Shown here one piece after another: positions 20,731 through 33,005 of a stretch of 64,000 nt of DNA. Positions within the stretch are counted from its first letter, which is position 1, and each line of letters begins with the position of its first letter. A program made the position numbers and the translations under genes. The notes under the pieces were generated by a model. That model was not told where the DNA came from. It saw only the letters and a list, made by a program, of their open reading frames with translations, and did not search any database. The stretch is from Anastrepha obliqua (Eukaryota; Arthropoda; Insecta; Diptera; Tephritidae). The DNA is taken from the NCBI RefSeq assembly GCF_027943255.1, contig NC_072892.1, positions 21,847,792 to 21,911,791 of the forward strand, written 5' to 3'.

Positions 20731-20884
20731 GCGCCAAAAAGTAGGCACCAAAAGACGCGAACAAAATTGGGACCAAAAATGCCCCAAACAGTAGGCACCA
20801 AGGAAATATAACGCCAAAAAGTAGGCACCAAAAATATATTTCCTACAAGTTTTCACCAACAAACAAGCGCCAAAAAGTAGGCAG
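20731..20884 (+). repeat. Four spaced copies of a 15-19 bp motif
   Basis: GCGCCAAAAAGTAGGCACC at 20731-20749, GCCCCAAACAGTAGGCACC at 20781-20799, CGCCAAAAAGTAGGCACC at 20812-20829 and GCGCCAAAAAGTAGG at 20867-20881. They are separated by unlike DNA rather than in tandem. Conserved motif with variable spacing suggests a protein-binding array, as in regulatory regions of some retroelements. Function is unproven. Confidence 0.55.
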
Positions 20885-20944
20885 TGGTATTTCTCACTAG
20901 AAATTAGCAACCACAAGGAAAAACTCAGGAAAAATAGCCGAAAG

Positions 20945-23900
20945 TGTGTTTAAGATATACATATATAAGATATAGCCCTCTCTCCCTCCTTTTCCTCTAC
21001 GTTATATCTTTTTTCTCTCTCGTAGAACGAAAATGCCCAAAACATTGCATGGCCTTGAAATTTTACTCTCCATTCTCGCTCGTCCAGCGACGCCTAAGAA
21101 GTTACCCTTCAAAAATATATTTCACAACTGATCGCACAATTAACTTTTTACAATCTTTAAAATAAAGCAAAAATTATGGAAAAATATTAAAGGGCGATTT
21201 TATGGCATTTTCAAAAAGAAACTATTTGATGACTCACTCTTTATATTTAAGCACCGCAAATGACGCAAAATATATGCCAAAACATATGCTGCCAGGTATG
21301 CGCTTTCAACTGTATTTGGTGGCACACTTTTTATGAGTATAAAAACAGAAAATAAGGTTACTGCCAAAGTCGCATTACAAACCATTGAGAGAAAACCGCG
21401 GCGTAGTACTAAAAACATGTAACTGCCAATAGAATCGCGAACATTCGAAGTGAATTACGGTATTTACACACATTCAATACCTTTTTTTAATTTTTTAAAT
21501 TTCAATTTTATTTTGTTCTTTTTCAATGATTTTTTTTTTCAATTTTTTTCTTTTTTAATTTTTTTCTGTTTTAATTTTTGAAACAAAGCTAATCGTTTCT
21601 GGTTTGTAATCGAAATGCCAAAAAGCGGTGATTTCAATAGGCAACAGTTTTCACAAACCGCAGTAAAATATACGCAAAAAGCCATTGAAGAAAATATTGT
21701 TGAAATCGAAAACCGAACTATTACCGTAAACCACAAACGAAAAAATGGCTGTAAAGCCAACTAAAACCTTAACTAAAAATTAATTGCAAAAAAGTGCAAT
21801 AGGTGGCAACTACACTAGCATAGGTTGAATATAAGTTAATGTCGCTATGGGATACCAGCGGATATGCGGATGAATTGATAGCCAACACAAAAACACAAAA
21901 CCAAAGCGCATAGAAAAAAGTTGTTCGCGCATTTTGCTGCTGCGGCACAGTTGGTGAGCCAATTGTAGGCCAACAAAAAACAACACAAAGCACGAGATAT
22001 GAATGAAAAAAATTTGATAAAGGTAATAAAAAAAACAAATAGATAAGCAATGAGACAGGCATACTGTCATAAATAAAAAGTAAAACGCCGCCAGGCATCA
22101 ACAGCAGATGCTAGCCAGGGAATTTTGGCTGGAGTCGGTATTGATAGCAAAAGGTGAAGGCTGAGAAAAAAGGGAGTGAGCAGAAGAGGGGAGGGCAAGA
22201 TAAAATGCGGCGGCCGGAGGATGTGGGATATGAGAGCATGAAGCAGAGAGGGAGAGAGAAAAGGAGAATAAATAGATGACCCTATTTGGCAAGACCGGAG
22301 AAACGGGAGAATGGGCGTTAAAAACAGGAAATAGCGAAACAGTGGCCAATGAAGCATAAAACAAATACTCCTAACTAGCAAAATATGTGCAACTTACGAT
22401 TTTGGATTTGAAGAATAAACAGGAATAATTAAATGATTTAAGGTCTATTTGCACATAAAAATTAAATATCCTTGCCTCAGGACGTCAAATGGACCTGTGT
22501 TCAGACAAGTACGGCACAGTGACATTTTATTTCACTGCAGACGTTCGTTATTCTATGTGCAAGCTATGTTTGATAAGGACGAAGGCAATGTGTGTCAGTT
22601 GATATCACAGATCGAAGTTGATTGCAAATAACTCCGAGTAAGCACGGCGAGATGCATGCCTCAGACGGCTCTTTGTGGCTCACAGCAACATCAGTGAGAC
22701 TGGCCTTGGCTCGCTTAAAACAAACGCCGAATTATTGAAAGAGCAGCAACAGAAATTTGTCACAACCGCATTTGCTTGTGCTTGACACCGTCTGGCTCAC
22801 ATTTGTCCAGTCAAAGCAAAAGGGGACAGAAATCTCCCGCTATTCATTTACTACTGGTTCGCGTTGGCTTGCAATTGCTCAGTTGTAGCAGCCATACACT
22901 TGTGGCCACATAATTAGGTCATTTCAACTTCTTTAATATGCGCAATATTTTTCATGGAAATTGATTTTTTTTGTTGTAAATTTTTAGTTCATTGTATAAC
23001 AAAAATCGTATACATAACACTTCTAAATTTTGTAGAGAATTCAAAAAATATTCACGAAAATGCACGAACACTCACAAAAATTCACAAAATCTTAAAACAT
23101 TCACAATGAAAATGATCATCAAGAGATCAACACATTGTCTACAAAAATTCTGGGTATGCAGTTTTGTAGCCCATAAAATTTTATTATAACAAAGTCATAA
23201 GTTCATGATACAAACATTCAAATACTATGAATAATTTTAATAAAAATATGTATTCAAAAGCAGAATCGAGGCTAATAAAACTATTAAAGAGCAACATCAA
23301 ACAGCGGCCAGCGACCAGCCATGTCATCAAGCACAACAGAGTCGCCCGAAAGACAAAGTAGCGCATTCACAAATATTGACCGGTGAGCCGCACTGCTGCC
23401 ACTATTGACTATTGTTGATGGTTGGAAATATTTTGCCACTGCGAATTGCCACCAAGTGGTGAATGAAATCGTAGACGCAAAGCTGAATTGAGTGAGTCCA
23501 GTTGAGTTGAGTGCTTAAGTGGAGAGGAGCGATGATGGCGAATCAGTGCTTGATGGCATCAAGTTTCACTTCAAGTTTGATGCTGTTGATTGCAATACTC
23601 GTATGTTGAGCGGTGACATGTCCAGTGGGATGCACTTGAAAGTATTGCATGATTTTTTTTTCACCACAACAAAATTGAAGTTGAGTACAAACTGGCGAGC
23701 CATTAAAGTTGTGAGAAAGCAAGTGTGCGCAAAAAATGTTTGCAATTCAATAACTTTATTTACAATTCAATAACTTTATTTAAATAAGGTGTACAAAATG
23801 TACTAAAAAATTTGGTTGCTTTGTCTGCCCTGCTGTCTGTTCGCGTACTACCTTTTTTCCTACACGGCTTTCGATTTCTTTTTCCGTTTCTGTTGTTTCT

Positions 23901-24190
23901 CCCGTTTTTTTCTTTTTTTATCGACCAATCACCGATCGACACGTATTTGCTTTTGAGCCACAGTGGGATCTATCCTGACCGTGCTGCCAGACTGTTCGTA
24001 ACAGCAAGTAATGTGCGTACGTGTATGTAGGAATGCCTGAAGCCGAGATGCATCATCTTTCAAAAGAAAAGTGAACTTTTCATAAATATTTTTGACTCAT
24101 ATACTCGCCTAGTGCTTCGATGCTCTAACGAATGCTGCTGCGAACACTCTCTTGGAATACCGATCGCGAGGTTCGTCCCGAAATATACAC
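20945..24190. other. Non-coding stretch, nothing assignable
   Basis: No gene, RNA or element with recognisable ends. Noted: a purine-rich tract at 22130-22275, and an immediate 20-bp tandem duplication (ACAATTCAATAACTTTATTT) at about 23741-23780. The 60-110 codon frames here are overlapping, low-complexity and without domains. Confidence 0.4.
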
Positions 24191-24197
24191 GAGTATA

Positions 24198-25431
24198 CAG
24201 CCTTGGCCAAAAGTATTAGGTCACCCCACTAAAATTCAATTAATTTCAAATGTGGCTGCCTTTTGCAAATGTGTCTCTAGTGTGCTTAACCTAGTTTTAA
24301 ATGAGAAAGGCAAGTCTGAGGTGGTGATTGCCAATGTGCGAGGATATTCGCGGCGTACAGTCGAGTCCCACAAAATCACACCGTAATAAATCAAAAAAGG
24401 AAGAAAACGCCTTACTAGTGAACGGGAAGACCAAGAACTTATCGTAAGAAATCCTCTTCTACGCTTGAAGCTGCCCTGCGAAAGAAATTTGGAAATCCGT
24501 TAGTGCTCTAACAACTAGAAGAAGACTTCTAGAAGCAGATTTCAAAGGGTGCAATTCCTGGAAGAAGCCGTGGCTTTCAGAAAAAATCGGAAAAAGCGGT
24601 TAGAATGGGCTCTCCTATACCAATATTTTACGGAGGAAGATTGGTTGAAAGTTCTGTGGTCTGATTACTCGAGGCTTAGTTTGCATCACTTAAAAATCTC
24701 AGCAACCAAAGCTACTTATCCTAGTCCGATTTCGAGGAAATAACAAAAATCTTAAAAAACGATTTTGCTTAATTTCTTACAGGTATTTAAAACACCTGAT
24801 GTGATGTTCGTGAGGCGACGGGTTGCTGAGGAGAACCATCAAGACTGCGTGATATCCACTGTTAAGCATTAGGGAGGTAGCGCTATGATCTAGGGCTGTA
24901 TGGCTGTTGATGGTGCCGGCGAAATGTTTATTGGCCATAGTCGCATGGCCAAACAACAGTACAAAAATTTATTGGAAACTGTACTCTGGCCTTCGCTAGC
25001 GCGTATTTTCGACGAAACTAATTTAGATGGAGTTCAATTCTAAAAAGAAAATGTGCCTTGTTTCAAATTAGCGCCTACGATGCGTTTGTTCAGTGACAAT
25101 AATATTGTTTTGTTGTATTGGCCAGCTTAGTCTCCAAATGTAAGCCCCATAGAACGCTATTTTAAAATGTAAGGTAAAGGAAGAGAGCATAGCATTGCAA
25201 ACGGCTCTGAAAAATGCTTTAATTCACGAGTGGAGCGCCATAAGTACAACCGAATGTGACCATGGGGATTGCCGCTGTTATCAAAGCAAAGGTTGGACGT
25301 ACTAAATATTAATGTTTTTATGAATATGAATGAATATTAGTGCCGATTTATTAATAAAAGATCATTACTTTACTTTTTACGACGAAAAATTCAGTACGTA
25401 ATGGGAAGCCCCATAATTTTGGTCAATGCTG
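24198..25431 (+). mobile_element. Bari-like Tc1 element, decayed
   Basis: The left end CAGCCTTGGCCAAAAGTATT follows a TA (24196-24197). The right end is the inverse of CAGCATTGACCAAAATTATG (25412-25431), an imperfect inverted repeat resembling the CAGTCATGGTCAAAATTATT end of Bari elements as I recall it. The right-hand TA is lost. At 1234 bp it is close to full Tc1 length. Its transposase is riddled with stops, so this is an old copy. Confidence 0.7.
24260..25320 (+). pseudogene. Tc1/Bari transposase pseudogene
   Basis: Recognisable blocks in order: VIANVRGYSRRTVESH (HTH region); an RKKRLEWALLYQYFTEEDWLKVLWSD stretch with the first catalytic Asp in WSD; RRRVAEENHQDC; GGSAMI.GCMAVDGAGEM; ENVPCFK, where QDNAPCH is expected so the second Asp is lost; and SPNVSPIERYF with the final Glu retained. 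Numerous in-frame stops and frame changes separate them. In intact relatives the enzyme is a DD34E cut-and-paste transposase. Confidence 0.75.
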
Positions 25432-26084
25432 TGTCTGTATTTTTAATTTACATAAAATTTTGTTTAAAAGTCAGAAATGAGAAAAAGGCATAATTTCCAA
25501 ATATCCATTTTATGATATTAAAAAACTTTACCATAAGTTAAAGATCAAAAGATTTACAATATCAATTACACCAGTTTACAGCCGAAAAACCCCTCCCACC
25601 AGACGATCCAATTCCTATGTAAAATTGGTTGCTGAGTTAGAAGAATATTTTTTTTTTTTTAATTTGCAACGTTTAAAAAAAATTTTAATTTACCACCACC
25701 AGAAACCAATTTTCGAAATTTTTTTACACATTTTTTAAAACAGCATATCTGAAACACGAGATCTATTGCTCAACCAACAAGCCTTCTTTGTCCGCAAGAA
25801 CAAAAAGCTCATCTGTTAAACTTCTACTAGGCGTATAAGCTTGCAGCTGCAATTTAGGTTTTCATGCCGTATAATATTACACTATCATTATTATCTTGTT
25901 AGTTGAATCCCGAACCGGGGTCTTGGAATACGCTTTGCTGGGAATATTTAAGGTTTTCCGGGGTTTTAACGCATTTACCACATGGGCTGAAATGTTTCGG
26001 GCGTTGGTTGCTTAAAGTGGTGATTCATTCAGACTCCAACTAGCGCTTCCACACCATTTTGTTGTCACATCCTAGTTACCAACT
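25432..26084. other. Non-coding stretch
   Basis: Nothing recognisable apart from short poly-T/A runs near 25650-25740. Confidence 0.35.
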
Positions 26085-27145
26085 TGTTTAACGGTTATTT
26101 ACAGCATGGCTATTTGCAGTCTGTGCGGTTTAAAAACCTTATTAGGTTGTTGACATCTAAGCCAGACAGTTGTTCGAGTTGTTCGAGTCTCTCGAACAGC
26201 GGTTTGCCTAGGTTAACATTCCGTCCTTTCATAGGGCAAGGCATTCATAGAGGATATGGAAGATTTTTTCCTTTTTCTCGGGTTGTTTACGACTGTGACA
26301 GTATGTGTTGTGAGGGATACCCATTGTGGCTGCTTGTACTCCCACAGACCAAAAGCCAGTTATGATTGCCGTTAGTCTTCAGGCGTCCCGTCGTTGCATG
26401 CTTATTAATGTCGACGATTGCTTGAGGTTGTAGGTAGGCCATAACGTTCCGCTAACTTTGTATTTCGTCTAGTCTTACAATCCGCGACGCGGAGGTATTT
26501 TTGGGAAATTTAATTTTTGACTGCACCTAACGGTGTGAATACCGATTCTGCAAGAGCGTTATTAATGGCAGATCCCCCTCTTGCCAGTTCATCTACTTTT
26601 TCGTTACCTTCAATGTTCCGGTGCCCCGGGACCCAGATTAACGTAACTGTATGGTTTTCACTCAAGGTGGTGAGGCTATTCCTACTTTGTTCCACTACTT
26701 TAGAGATTTGTGTAGCCGAACCCAGTGCCTGGATTGCAACTTAGTTATCCGAAAGAATAGCGATATTGTCCTTAAAAGAGAAATCTGTGATTAGTAGCCA
26801 ACAAGCTTCTTCCGCTTCGTTTAATCTAAATACACTCATGATTGCCGTCTTCTTAATATGTAGGTCTATTGGAATAACGTGTGTCCGTGCATTGAGAGCA
26901 CTCCCTAGGACATGATCTGATTGCAGCGACCGTTATTGCATAGGATGGTCTTTGTATTCTGCCGAGTAGTTTGGTATTGTACTCTCTCCTTAGAGCTTTC
27001 CACTGATAAAATAGGTCGTATAACCGCCTTATACACCCATAATTAATGCTTAGGTTGACGACCCCATCTTCTTCCAATCATACGTTTACAGGCATATAAA
27101 GCAATTTTTGCCTTCCTTACCCGTTCGTCGACGTTTCCGGGCGTA
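26085..27145 (-). pseudogene. Antisense LINE relic: RT C-terminus, RNase H, zinc knuckle
   Basis: On the minus strand: ERVRKAKIALYACKRMIGRRWG (about 27050-27110, RT thumb region); GRIQRPSYAIT and ALNARTHVIPIDLHIKKTA (about 26850-26950, RT C-terminal TALN..L.PIDL block); FRLNEAEEACWLL; the RNase H piece TVTLIWVPGHRNIEGNEKVDELA (26560-26650); and a terminal GIPHNTYC....EKKEKIFHILYECLAL knuckle (26200-26330). Stops and shifts occur between most blocks. It belongs to the RNase H-bearing LINE groups, and by its knuckle differs from the 2403 copy. Confidence 0.8.
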
Positions 27146-27164
27146 ACAAAGAACACGCCTTTTT

Positions 27165-27600
27165 TTTGTTGTTCAAAATCAGATTCATTCATCCACGTAA
27201 TTTCCATCGGGAACAACGCAATCATTCCAGCGCCGCTGTAACATTTCAATACCACTTTTGCAGAACGATTTACCTTTTGCCTCAAATTAGGTCTCAGTTT
27301 CAACGAGATAACCTCTTCATATGAGCGAAATTTCTTGCCGGCCAACACGTTCTTTTGATATCTTTACGATGTCGACTAACTCGCGCAATTTCACTTTTCG
27401 ATCATTCAAAACGATTTTTGCGGATTTTTATGCTTTCTTGTCTTACCGCCTCATTTGGACGTCCACAGCGTTGTGCATCAACGGTGTCTCTACGACCACG
27501 TTTGAAGTCAGCAAACCATCGAATCACCTTTTTATTGTTGTTTCTGATAGAACGTTTCTGAAAGAAGAACGCCTTCAGTAACTTCTTGAGGGTTTGATTC
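27165..27600 (-). pseudogene. Mariner with catalytic core deleted
   Basis: Minus-strand frames give the N-terminal part NNNKKVIRWFADFKRGRRDT and RCGRPNEAVRQESIK (27395-27560). Almost immediately afterwards comes the C-terminal part LAGKKFRSYEEV (27312-27348) and FEAKGKSFCKSGIEMLQRRW...GNYVDE with a stop (27185-27290). Everything between, including all three catalytic Asp residues, is missing. The KFxSxEEV / GNYVDE style is that of Mos1-related mariners, a third mariner lineage in this window. Inverted repeats could not be fixed with confidence. Confidence 0.75.
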
Positions 27601-27710
27601 CAATGTTGTTCTGCATATGCTTGCCGTGTGCTTTCTGAGTGTGTGCCCGATCCATCGCCATTTACGACTTTTTATCACCTTTTGGATGGGTTCTTGCTCG
27701 GTGATCTGCC
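27590..27710 (-). pseudogene. LINE C-terminal tip (WRWIGHTLRK type)
   Basis: On the minus strand, IQKVIKSRKWRWIGHTLRKH followed by LESNPQEVTEG matches the R+W.WIGHTLRK...WNPQG block near the C-terminus of RTE-like endonuclease/RT proteins. About 40 codons only. It lies inverted directly beside the plus-strand RTE copy that starts near 27715. Confidence 0.55.
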
Positions 27711-27714
27711 ACAA

Positions 27715-28560
27715 GTCCGAGTGCAATTGTTGGCATATGCCGATGATATTGACATCATCCGCCTTAAGAACCACGCTGTTAGTTTTGCCTTTTCCAAACT
27801 GGATAAAGAAGCGAATGGGTCTGGTGGTGAACGAGGACAAAACGAAGTGCCTCCTGTCATCAAACAAACAGACGGGGCAATCGCGTATCGGCACCCACGT
27901 CACTGTTAACAGTTATGATTTCGAGGTTGTAAAAGACTTCGTTTATTTAGGAACCAGCATTAACATCGATAACAATGCCAGCCTTGAAATCCAACGGAGT
28001 GCCAACAAGTGCTACTTTGTACTATGTAGTCTATTGAGTAGTAAAGTCCTCTCTCTACGCACGAAACTAGCACTCTATAAGGCTCTCATCATGCCCGTCC
28101 TAACGTATGGCGCAGAAGCTTGGACGATGACAACATCCGATGAAGCGACGCTTGGAGTGTTTGAGAGAAAGATTCTGCGGAAGATTTTTGGGCCTTTGCA
28201 CATTGGCGACGACGAGTGTCGCAGACGATGGAACAATGAGCTGTATTAGCTTTACGACGACATAGACATAGCACAGCGAATAAAGATCCAGCGGCTCCGT
28301 TGGCTAAGTCATGATAAAAACGATTCGGCTCTGAAAATATTCGATGCGATATCAGCTGGTGGTAGCAGAGGAAGAGGAAGACCTCCTCAGCGTTGGAAAG
28401 ATCAGGTGGAGAAGGACTTGGCTTCCTTCACTCGGTGTGTCCAACTGGCGCCAGTTAGCTCAAGAAAGAAATGACTGGCGCGCTTTGTTAAACTCAGCCA
28501 AAATCGCTCAAGCAGTTCGCGCGCCAATTAAGGAGAAGAATTGCCTTCGTTAAGAATTTT
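27715..28560 (+). pseudogene. RTE-clade retrotransposon, RT C-terminus, copy 1
   Basis: A 5'-truncated copy starting at QLLAYADDIDI (the RT YADD active site, about 27725-27755). KEANGSGGERGQNEV-type text follows in one frame and GLVVNEDKTKCLLSSNKQ in the next, showing a frameshift near 27800. The long open stretch after it holds DSYDFEVVKDFVYLGTSI-like residues, LIMPVLTYGAEAWTMTTSDEA and FERKILRKIFGPLHIGDDE. A stop follows at 28248, and after further shifts QRIKIQRLRWLSH, GRGRPPQRWKDQVE and LNSAKIAQAVRAPIKEKN. The YGAEAWT...FERKILRKI and GRPxxRWxDQVE blocks typify RTE RTs. The 3' tip contains GCGCCAATTA (28521-28530) and a GGAGAAGAA tail. Confidence 0.85.
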
Positions 28561-31469
28561 AGTAGATTAAGAAATAAATTGAATGCCAGAAAACAACTAC
28601 TTTTTCTAAGACGCTAACTCAGTGTGCCATCAAAGCCATACTCGTACAACAGCTTAGCCCTTCTTTTGATTGGTGCCATCAAACACATATAGGTTGTCAT
28701 AAAAATATCAGCAAAACTGGTATACGCACAATTTTTTCTATCTATTCAATTCACTAACTATTCATCTTCATTCGCTGCCATAGAGCAACACATCCATCCA
28801 TCAACTCAACATGCGCAAGAAAAAGCAACGCCATTGCCCTTTACTCAGTGTTGTAATTTAATTTAAAATGTTGCATTTTCATACTCCAATTACGTCTAAA
28901 CTAGCACTTTTCTTGCTTCCGCTACACTTTCTTTGCAAGTCTTCAAATTTCCATTAGCAACTTTGCTCATTTCCTTTTCGATTACTAAGTATTTGCGTGC
29001 ACACCCACACCACCACAACTTCACGCTACTGCCACTACTTGAGCTCCTCATTTGAGCTGCAACGTTCATAATTTTCAATTAAATCATAACTACAGGAAAA
29101 ACATAAGCAAAGCGGCGAGTAGGGAACGGATGTTAAAAGCAAAAAATAAAGAAAAAGTTGCAACCTTCGCGCTTGGCCTTCTCAATCAATGCAACGCTGA
29201 ATCTCAACGCCTAGAACGCCAACTGCATATAACCAACCTATCAGTGCAAGTTTAGCAACGAACTGATGACCACCTGAGCGCTTATTTTATACACCTTTGA
29301 GGTTGAGGTCTTGACAGCCTGTGGAGGTGGTAGATAATTTAATCAGCACCTCAGTTGAGCTTTACCGCTACGCAACCTGTGTGGCCAACACTGCGATTTA
29401 CAATTTATTTTTCATAGTGCCTGGAAGGTTTTTTCTCAACTACAATACTTTCCTGGCATTTTTTCCGCGCCTTTAAGCTCATGTTTTTCTATTGCGCCCA
29501 GCAAAACCCTACCACCCCTCAGAACTGCTCATAACTAATCACAACTTTAATGCCAATAATCAGCGCAAACGTACCAAGCCCTGGCGGCGATGGACGACTG
29601 TGGCTGGCATAATTTAGCATCCATCAACCAACTGACGCGGTTAACTGTTCAGCGGTTGGAAAGCTACTTTTTAGCGTTTGTGTATATTTTTTTTATGCTG
29701 CGCAGCGGGCCAAGTGAAAAATCTACACCGGCCATATTGCTGTGGCTGGATGTGTCCGGTGTGGGGAAACTGTAAAGGAAGTCTAACGAAAGCTGGAAGG
29801 CTGAAGAAGGCGCACATGAAACTCCACTTACTGCGCAACAAATCTTGCGCGGACGTAATTTTCACGCTGTGGCTTTATTATTTTGCAATATTTATGGTTT
29901 CACCATATCCGTTGTTGTCGTTCATAATTTTTTGTTATCTTTGTTTCCTGTTTCATGCAATATTTAGTTTTTTCTAAATTTTTTCTTTCTTTTTTGTTTA
30001 TGTTTTTTGCTTTCATCTCAGGCTTTCGTTTAGTTTTACGCGTTCTTATCTAATGATGGCAAGCTCAGTTCATTTATCTTGTTCGTGTGGAGCAGGTCCA
30101 CGAATACATGACATCAGTGCCAACAGGCGAGCAACAGCCGTTACATTGGCGCTTGTTGTGGTTGTGGCAGGCTCATCTTGCCGGTGGCTACCCCTCAACT
30201 TGTAAATATCAGTAGCCTCTACTCCCGCTCCTCTCTCTGGTTACTATAATCTTTTTCGTGTTCATTAGTCCATTGTTGTTTTTGCTGTTGTTGTTAGTTC
30301 AGCATAGTTACTGCTGTTCCACATACTCTTTTCCCCCACTCGGATGTTTTTACTTTGTGATATTTTTTTGGTTTTGGTTTTTGTTTTATTTCATTTTTTG
30401 TAAAATCTCACAAGCTGTAGGTTTTCTATGAAACATCGCTTTTTTGCTGCGCGCTTGTTTGCCGTTGTTGACTGCCAGTCGCCTCTTCGACCGCTGTTTG
30501 TGTTGCGTGGCCTGCAGTGCTAAATGTCCTGTGGGTGCGGGTGCTCTTTTAAATAAATCATAACTTTATGTGCATGTTTTTTTGCCGTTCTCCCACTAAC
30601 TGCTTGTTGTGTATGTCACGTAGACCGACTACCAAAGCCAGGCAGACGAAAAAGTTGAAATTGAAAAAAATAAAAATAAAAAATTCTCGCCCACTGCAAA
30701 TAAATAAAAAGGTAGGGAGATTTGTAATTGTAAAAAATATATTTATTCAAAACTTGACAAGACTGATTTATGTGGTCGCACAGCTCCTACGGCAGATAAT
30801 GGCCAACCACAGTCACAAATGAAGAGTGAAATGTGCATTCGCCGCCACCCAGTCCTTCAGTCATTCGTACTCGCCCAGCTGCAGCGTTCAACCGCAGTTT
30901 AATTATGCCCACATGTTGTATATGGTATGCAGCTTTTTCTAGTTGTGTTTCACACATAAACAGTTTATGTTTGCCAGCAACAATTCCTGCCGTGACAACT
31001 TGTCACAACATCTTACAAATAGGCATAAACGCCTTAAAGTATGCCACTTTAAATATCAAATATGGCTCGTAGCTGTGTTGAAACGCAAAACGCATCTCTC
31101 CTGCGGTGTTTTCATGAAATCAAGTTTAAAAAAGCTTTAACATAATACAGAGCAAAGCTCTACGTACGTACGTGGAAAGCGCTGACGGCATCTCAAAGTA
31201 TGCAATGAATTTTAAAATGCTTTAAGATAGGCAAACTCTAGGTTACTAAGAGCTCAAAATTCACTCCAAGTGATGAGTGAGTGACGCAGAGTGACAATGT
31301 GATGAATAAAGAGGAATAAAAAAGTGGTCTAACGTACTTTGAGCGTAAAGCAGAAAATTAGTAACACTGACTGCATAATAAACTTAAAAAAAAGCTGCAA
31401 AAATCAGCGGTATTTTGTAGCCACTGGCAACTTACACTTTATTATAATAAACTCAAATAAGCTATACCA
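28561..31469. other. Non-coding stretch, nothing assignable
   Basis: Nearly 3 kb without a recognisable gene or element end. It has ordinary fly intergenic or intronic texture, with T-rich blocks at 29930-30010 and 30360-30400. Frames up to 99 codons show no domain. Confidence 0.4.
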
Positions 31470-32650
31470 GTTCTTCTTTGGCGCAATAATCGCTTAAGCG
31501 ATTTCGGCCGAATTTAACAAAGCGCGTCAACCATTTCTTGCTCGTGCTAACCGGCGCACAAAGTGAAGCCGAATTCTTAGCCAACTGATCCCTCCAACGT
31601 AGACGAGGTCGCCATCTTCCTCTGCTACCACCAGCTGATATTGCATCGAATACTTTCAGAGCCGAAGCGTTTTTATCCCTTCTGACGACATTATTTAACC
31701 AACGGAGCCGCTGTATCTTTGTCTATGTAAAGCGATCTATGTTGTCGTAAAGCTCATACTGCTCACTATTCCATCGCTTACGCTACTCACCGTCACTAAC
31801 GGGCAAAGTTCCAAAAATCTTGCGTAGAATCTTTCTCTCAAACACTCCAAGCGTCGCTTTATCGGATGTTGTCGTCGTCCACGCTTCTGCGCCATACGTT
31901 AGGACGTGCATAATGAGAGTATTGTAGAGTGTTAGTTTTGTTCGTCGAGAGAGGACTTTACTGCTCAGTTGCCTACTTAGTTCAAAGTAGCACTTGTTGG
32001 CAAGAGAGATTATACGTTGGATTTCAACGCTGACATTGTAATCGGTGTTAATGCTGGTCCCTAAATAAACGAAGTCTTTTACAACCTCGAAATCATAGCT
32101 GTCAACAGTGACGTGGGTGCCGATTCGCGAGTGCGCCGACTGTTTGTTTGAAGACAGGAGGTACTTCGTTTTGTCCTCGTTCACCACCAGACCCATTCGC
32201 TTTGCCTCTTTATCCAGTTTGCAGAAGGCAGAACTAACAGCGCGGTTGTTAAGGCCGGTGATGTCAATATCTTCGCATATGCAAACAATTGTACGCTCTT
32301 ATAAAATATTGTGCCTGAGCGATTAAGTTCTGCGGCTCGTGCGATGCTCTCCAACATCAGGTTAAAGAAGTCACACGACAGCGAGTCACCCTGTCTGAAA
32401 CCTCGTTGGGTATCAAACGGCTCGGAGAGGTCCTTCCCAATTGTGACGACGCTGCTGGTGTTGAGCAACGTCATCTTGCATAGCCGTATTAGTTTTGTGG
32501 GAATACCAAATTCAGACTTGTATGCCACACAAGTAACTCCTTTCCGTACTGTCGAATGCAGCTTTGAAATCGCCGAAAAGATGGTGTGTGTCGATTCTCC
32601 TTTCGTGGGTCTTTTCCAAGATTTGGCGAAAAGTTGATCAATAACCGCAA
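31470..32650 (-). pseudogene. RTE-clade retrotransposon, RT, copy 2 (antisense)
   Basis: On the minus strand from 32650: FSPNLGKDPRKENRHTP and the DFKAAFDS equivalent; FGIPTKLIRLCKMTLLNTSSVV; FDTQRGFRQGDSLSCDFFNLMLE (RT motif); LFAYAKILTS, where the YADD aspartates are destroyed; then GLVVNEDKTKYLLSSNK, DFVYLGTSINTD, LTYGAEAWTTTTSDKA and FERKILRKIFGTL. It aligns with copy 1 over the shared part and reaches further 5'. Loss of the catalytic Asp pair and several shifts make it inactive. The end at 31470-31500 carries the inverted RTE 3' tip. Confidence 0.85.
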
Positions 32651-32651
32651 A

Positions 32652-32960
32652 TTAAGCATCAGAGAGTTGAAAGAGGACACGAAGATTGCTTATGGATCCG
32701 TTTAGGACATTTTAGTTAATGATTTGAGCTTGAGCCGGATTGCCACAAAGTTGGTTACAAAAGATATGAATTTCATGCAAACAAGAGACCGCCTTCACAT
32801 CGCCAAGAATAAGATTTCCAAGGCTGAATTCTACCCAATATTCATCAAACGCATCATTACTGGAGACGAGACGTGGATTGCAACGGTATTATACACGGCG
32901 AGTTACTTGGGGAAGGAAGTAATGGAAAAATCTAAGATGCCTCTGATGGCTATACTAAAA
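32652..32960 (+). pseudogene. Mariner transposase N-terminal/middle fragment
   Basis: From 32652 the frame gives IRELKEDTKIAYGSV, a stop, DILVNDLSLSRIATKLV and TKDMNFMQTRDRLHIAKNK, then IKRIITGDETWI, where the first catalytic Asp is kept. This is the HTH-to-D1 segment of the mariner group with a KDLNFxQKxxR linker. After ETWI the sequence no longer matches, so an internal deletion or truncation follows. It abuts the antisense RTE copy directly. Confidence 0.75.
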
Positions 32961-33005
32961 ATTGAGCTCCAGAAATCAGCACTTTTGAGGAATAAACTTG
33001 TATTT

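Noticed and set aside
20329..22381. Many minus-strand frames of 68-125 codons, Leu/Ser/Phe-rich
   Set aside because: Result of purine-rich plus-strand repeats, (GA)n and A-rich text; no domains, heavy overlap.
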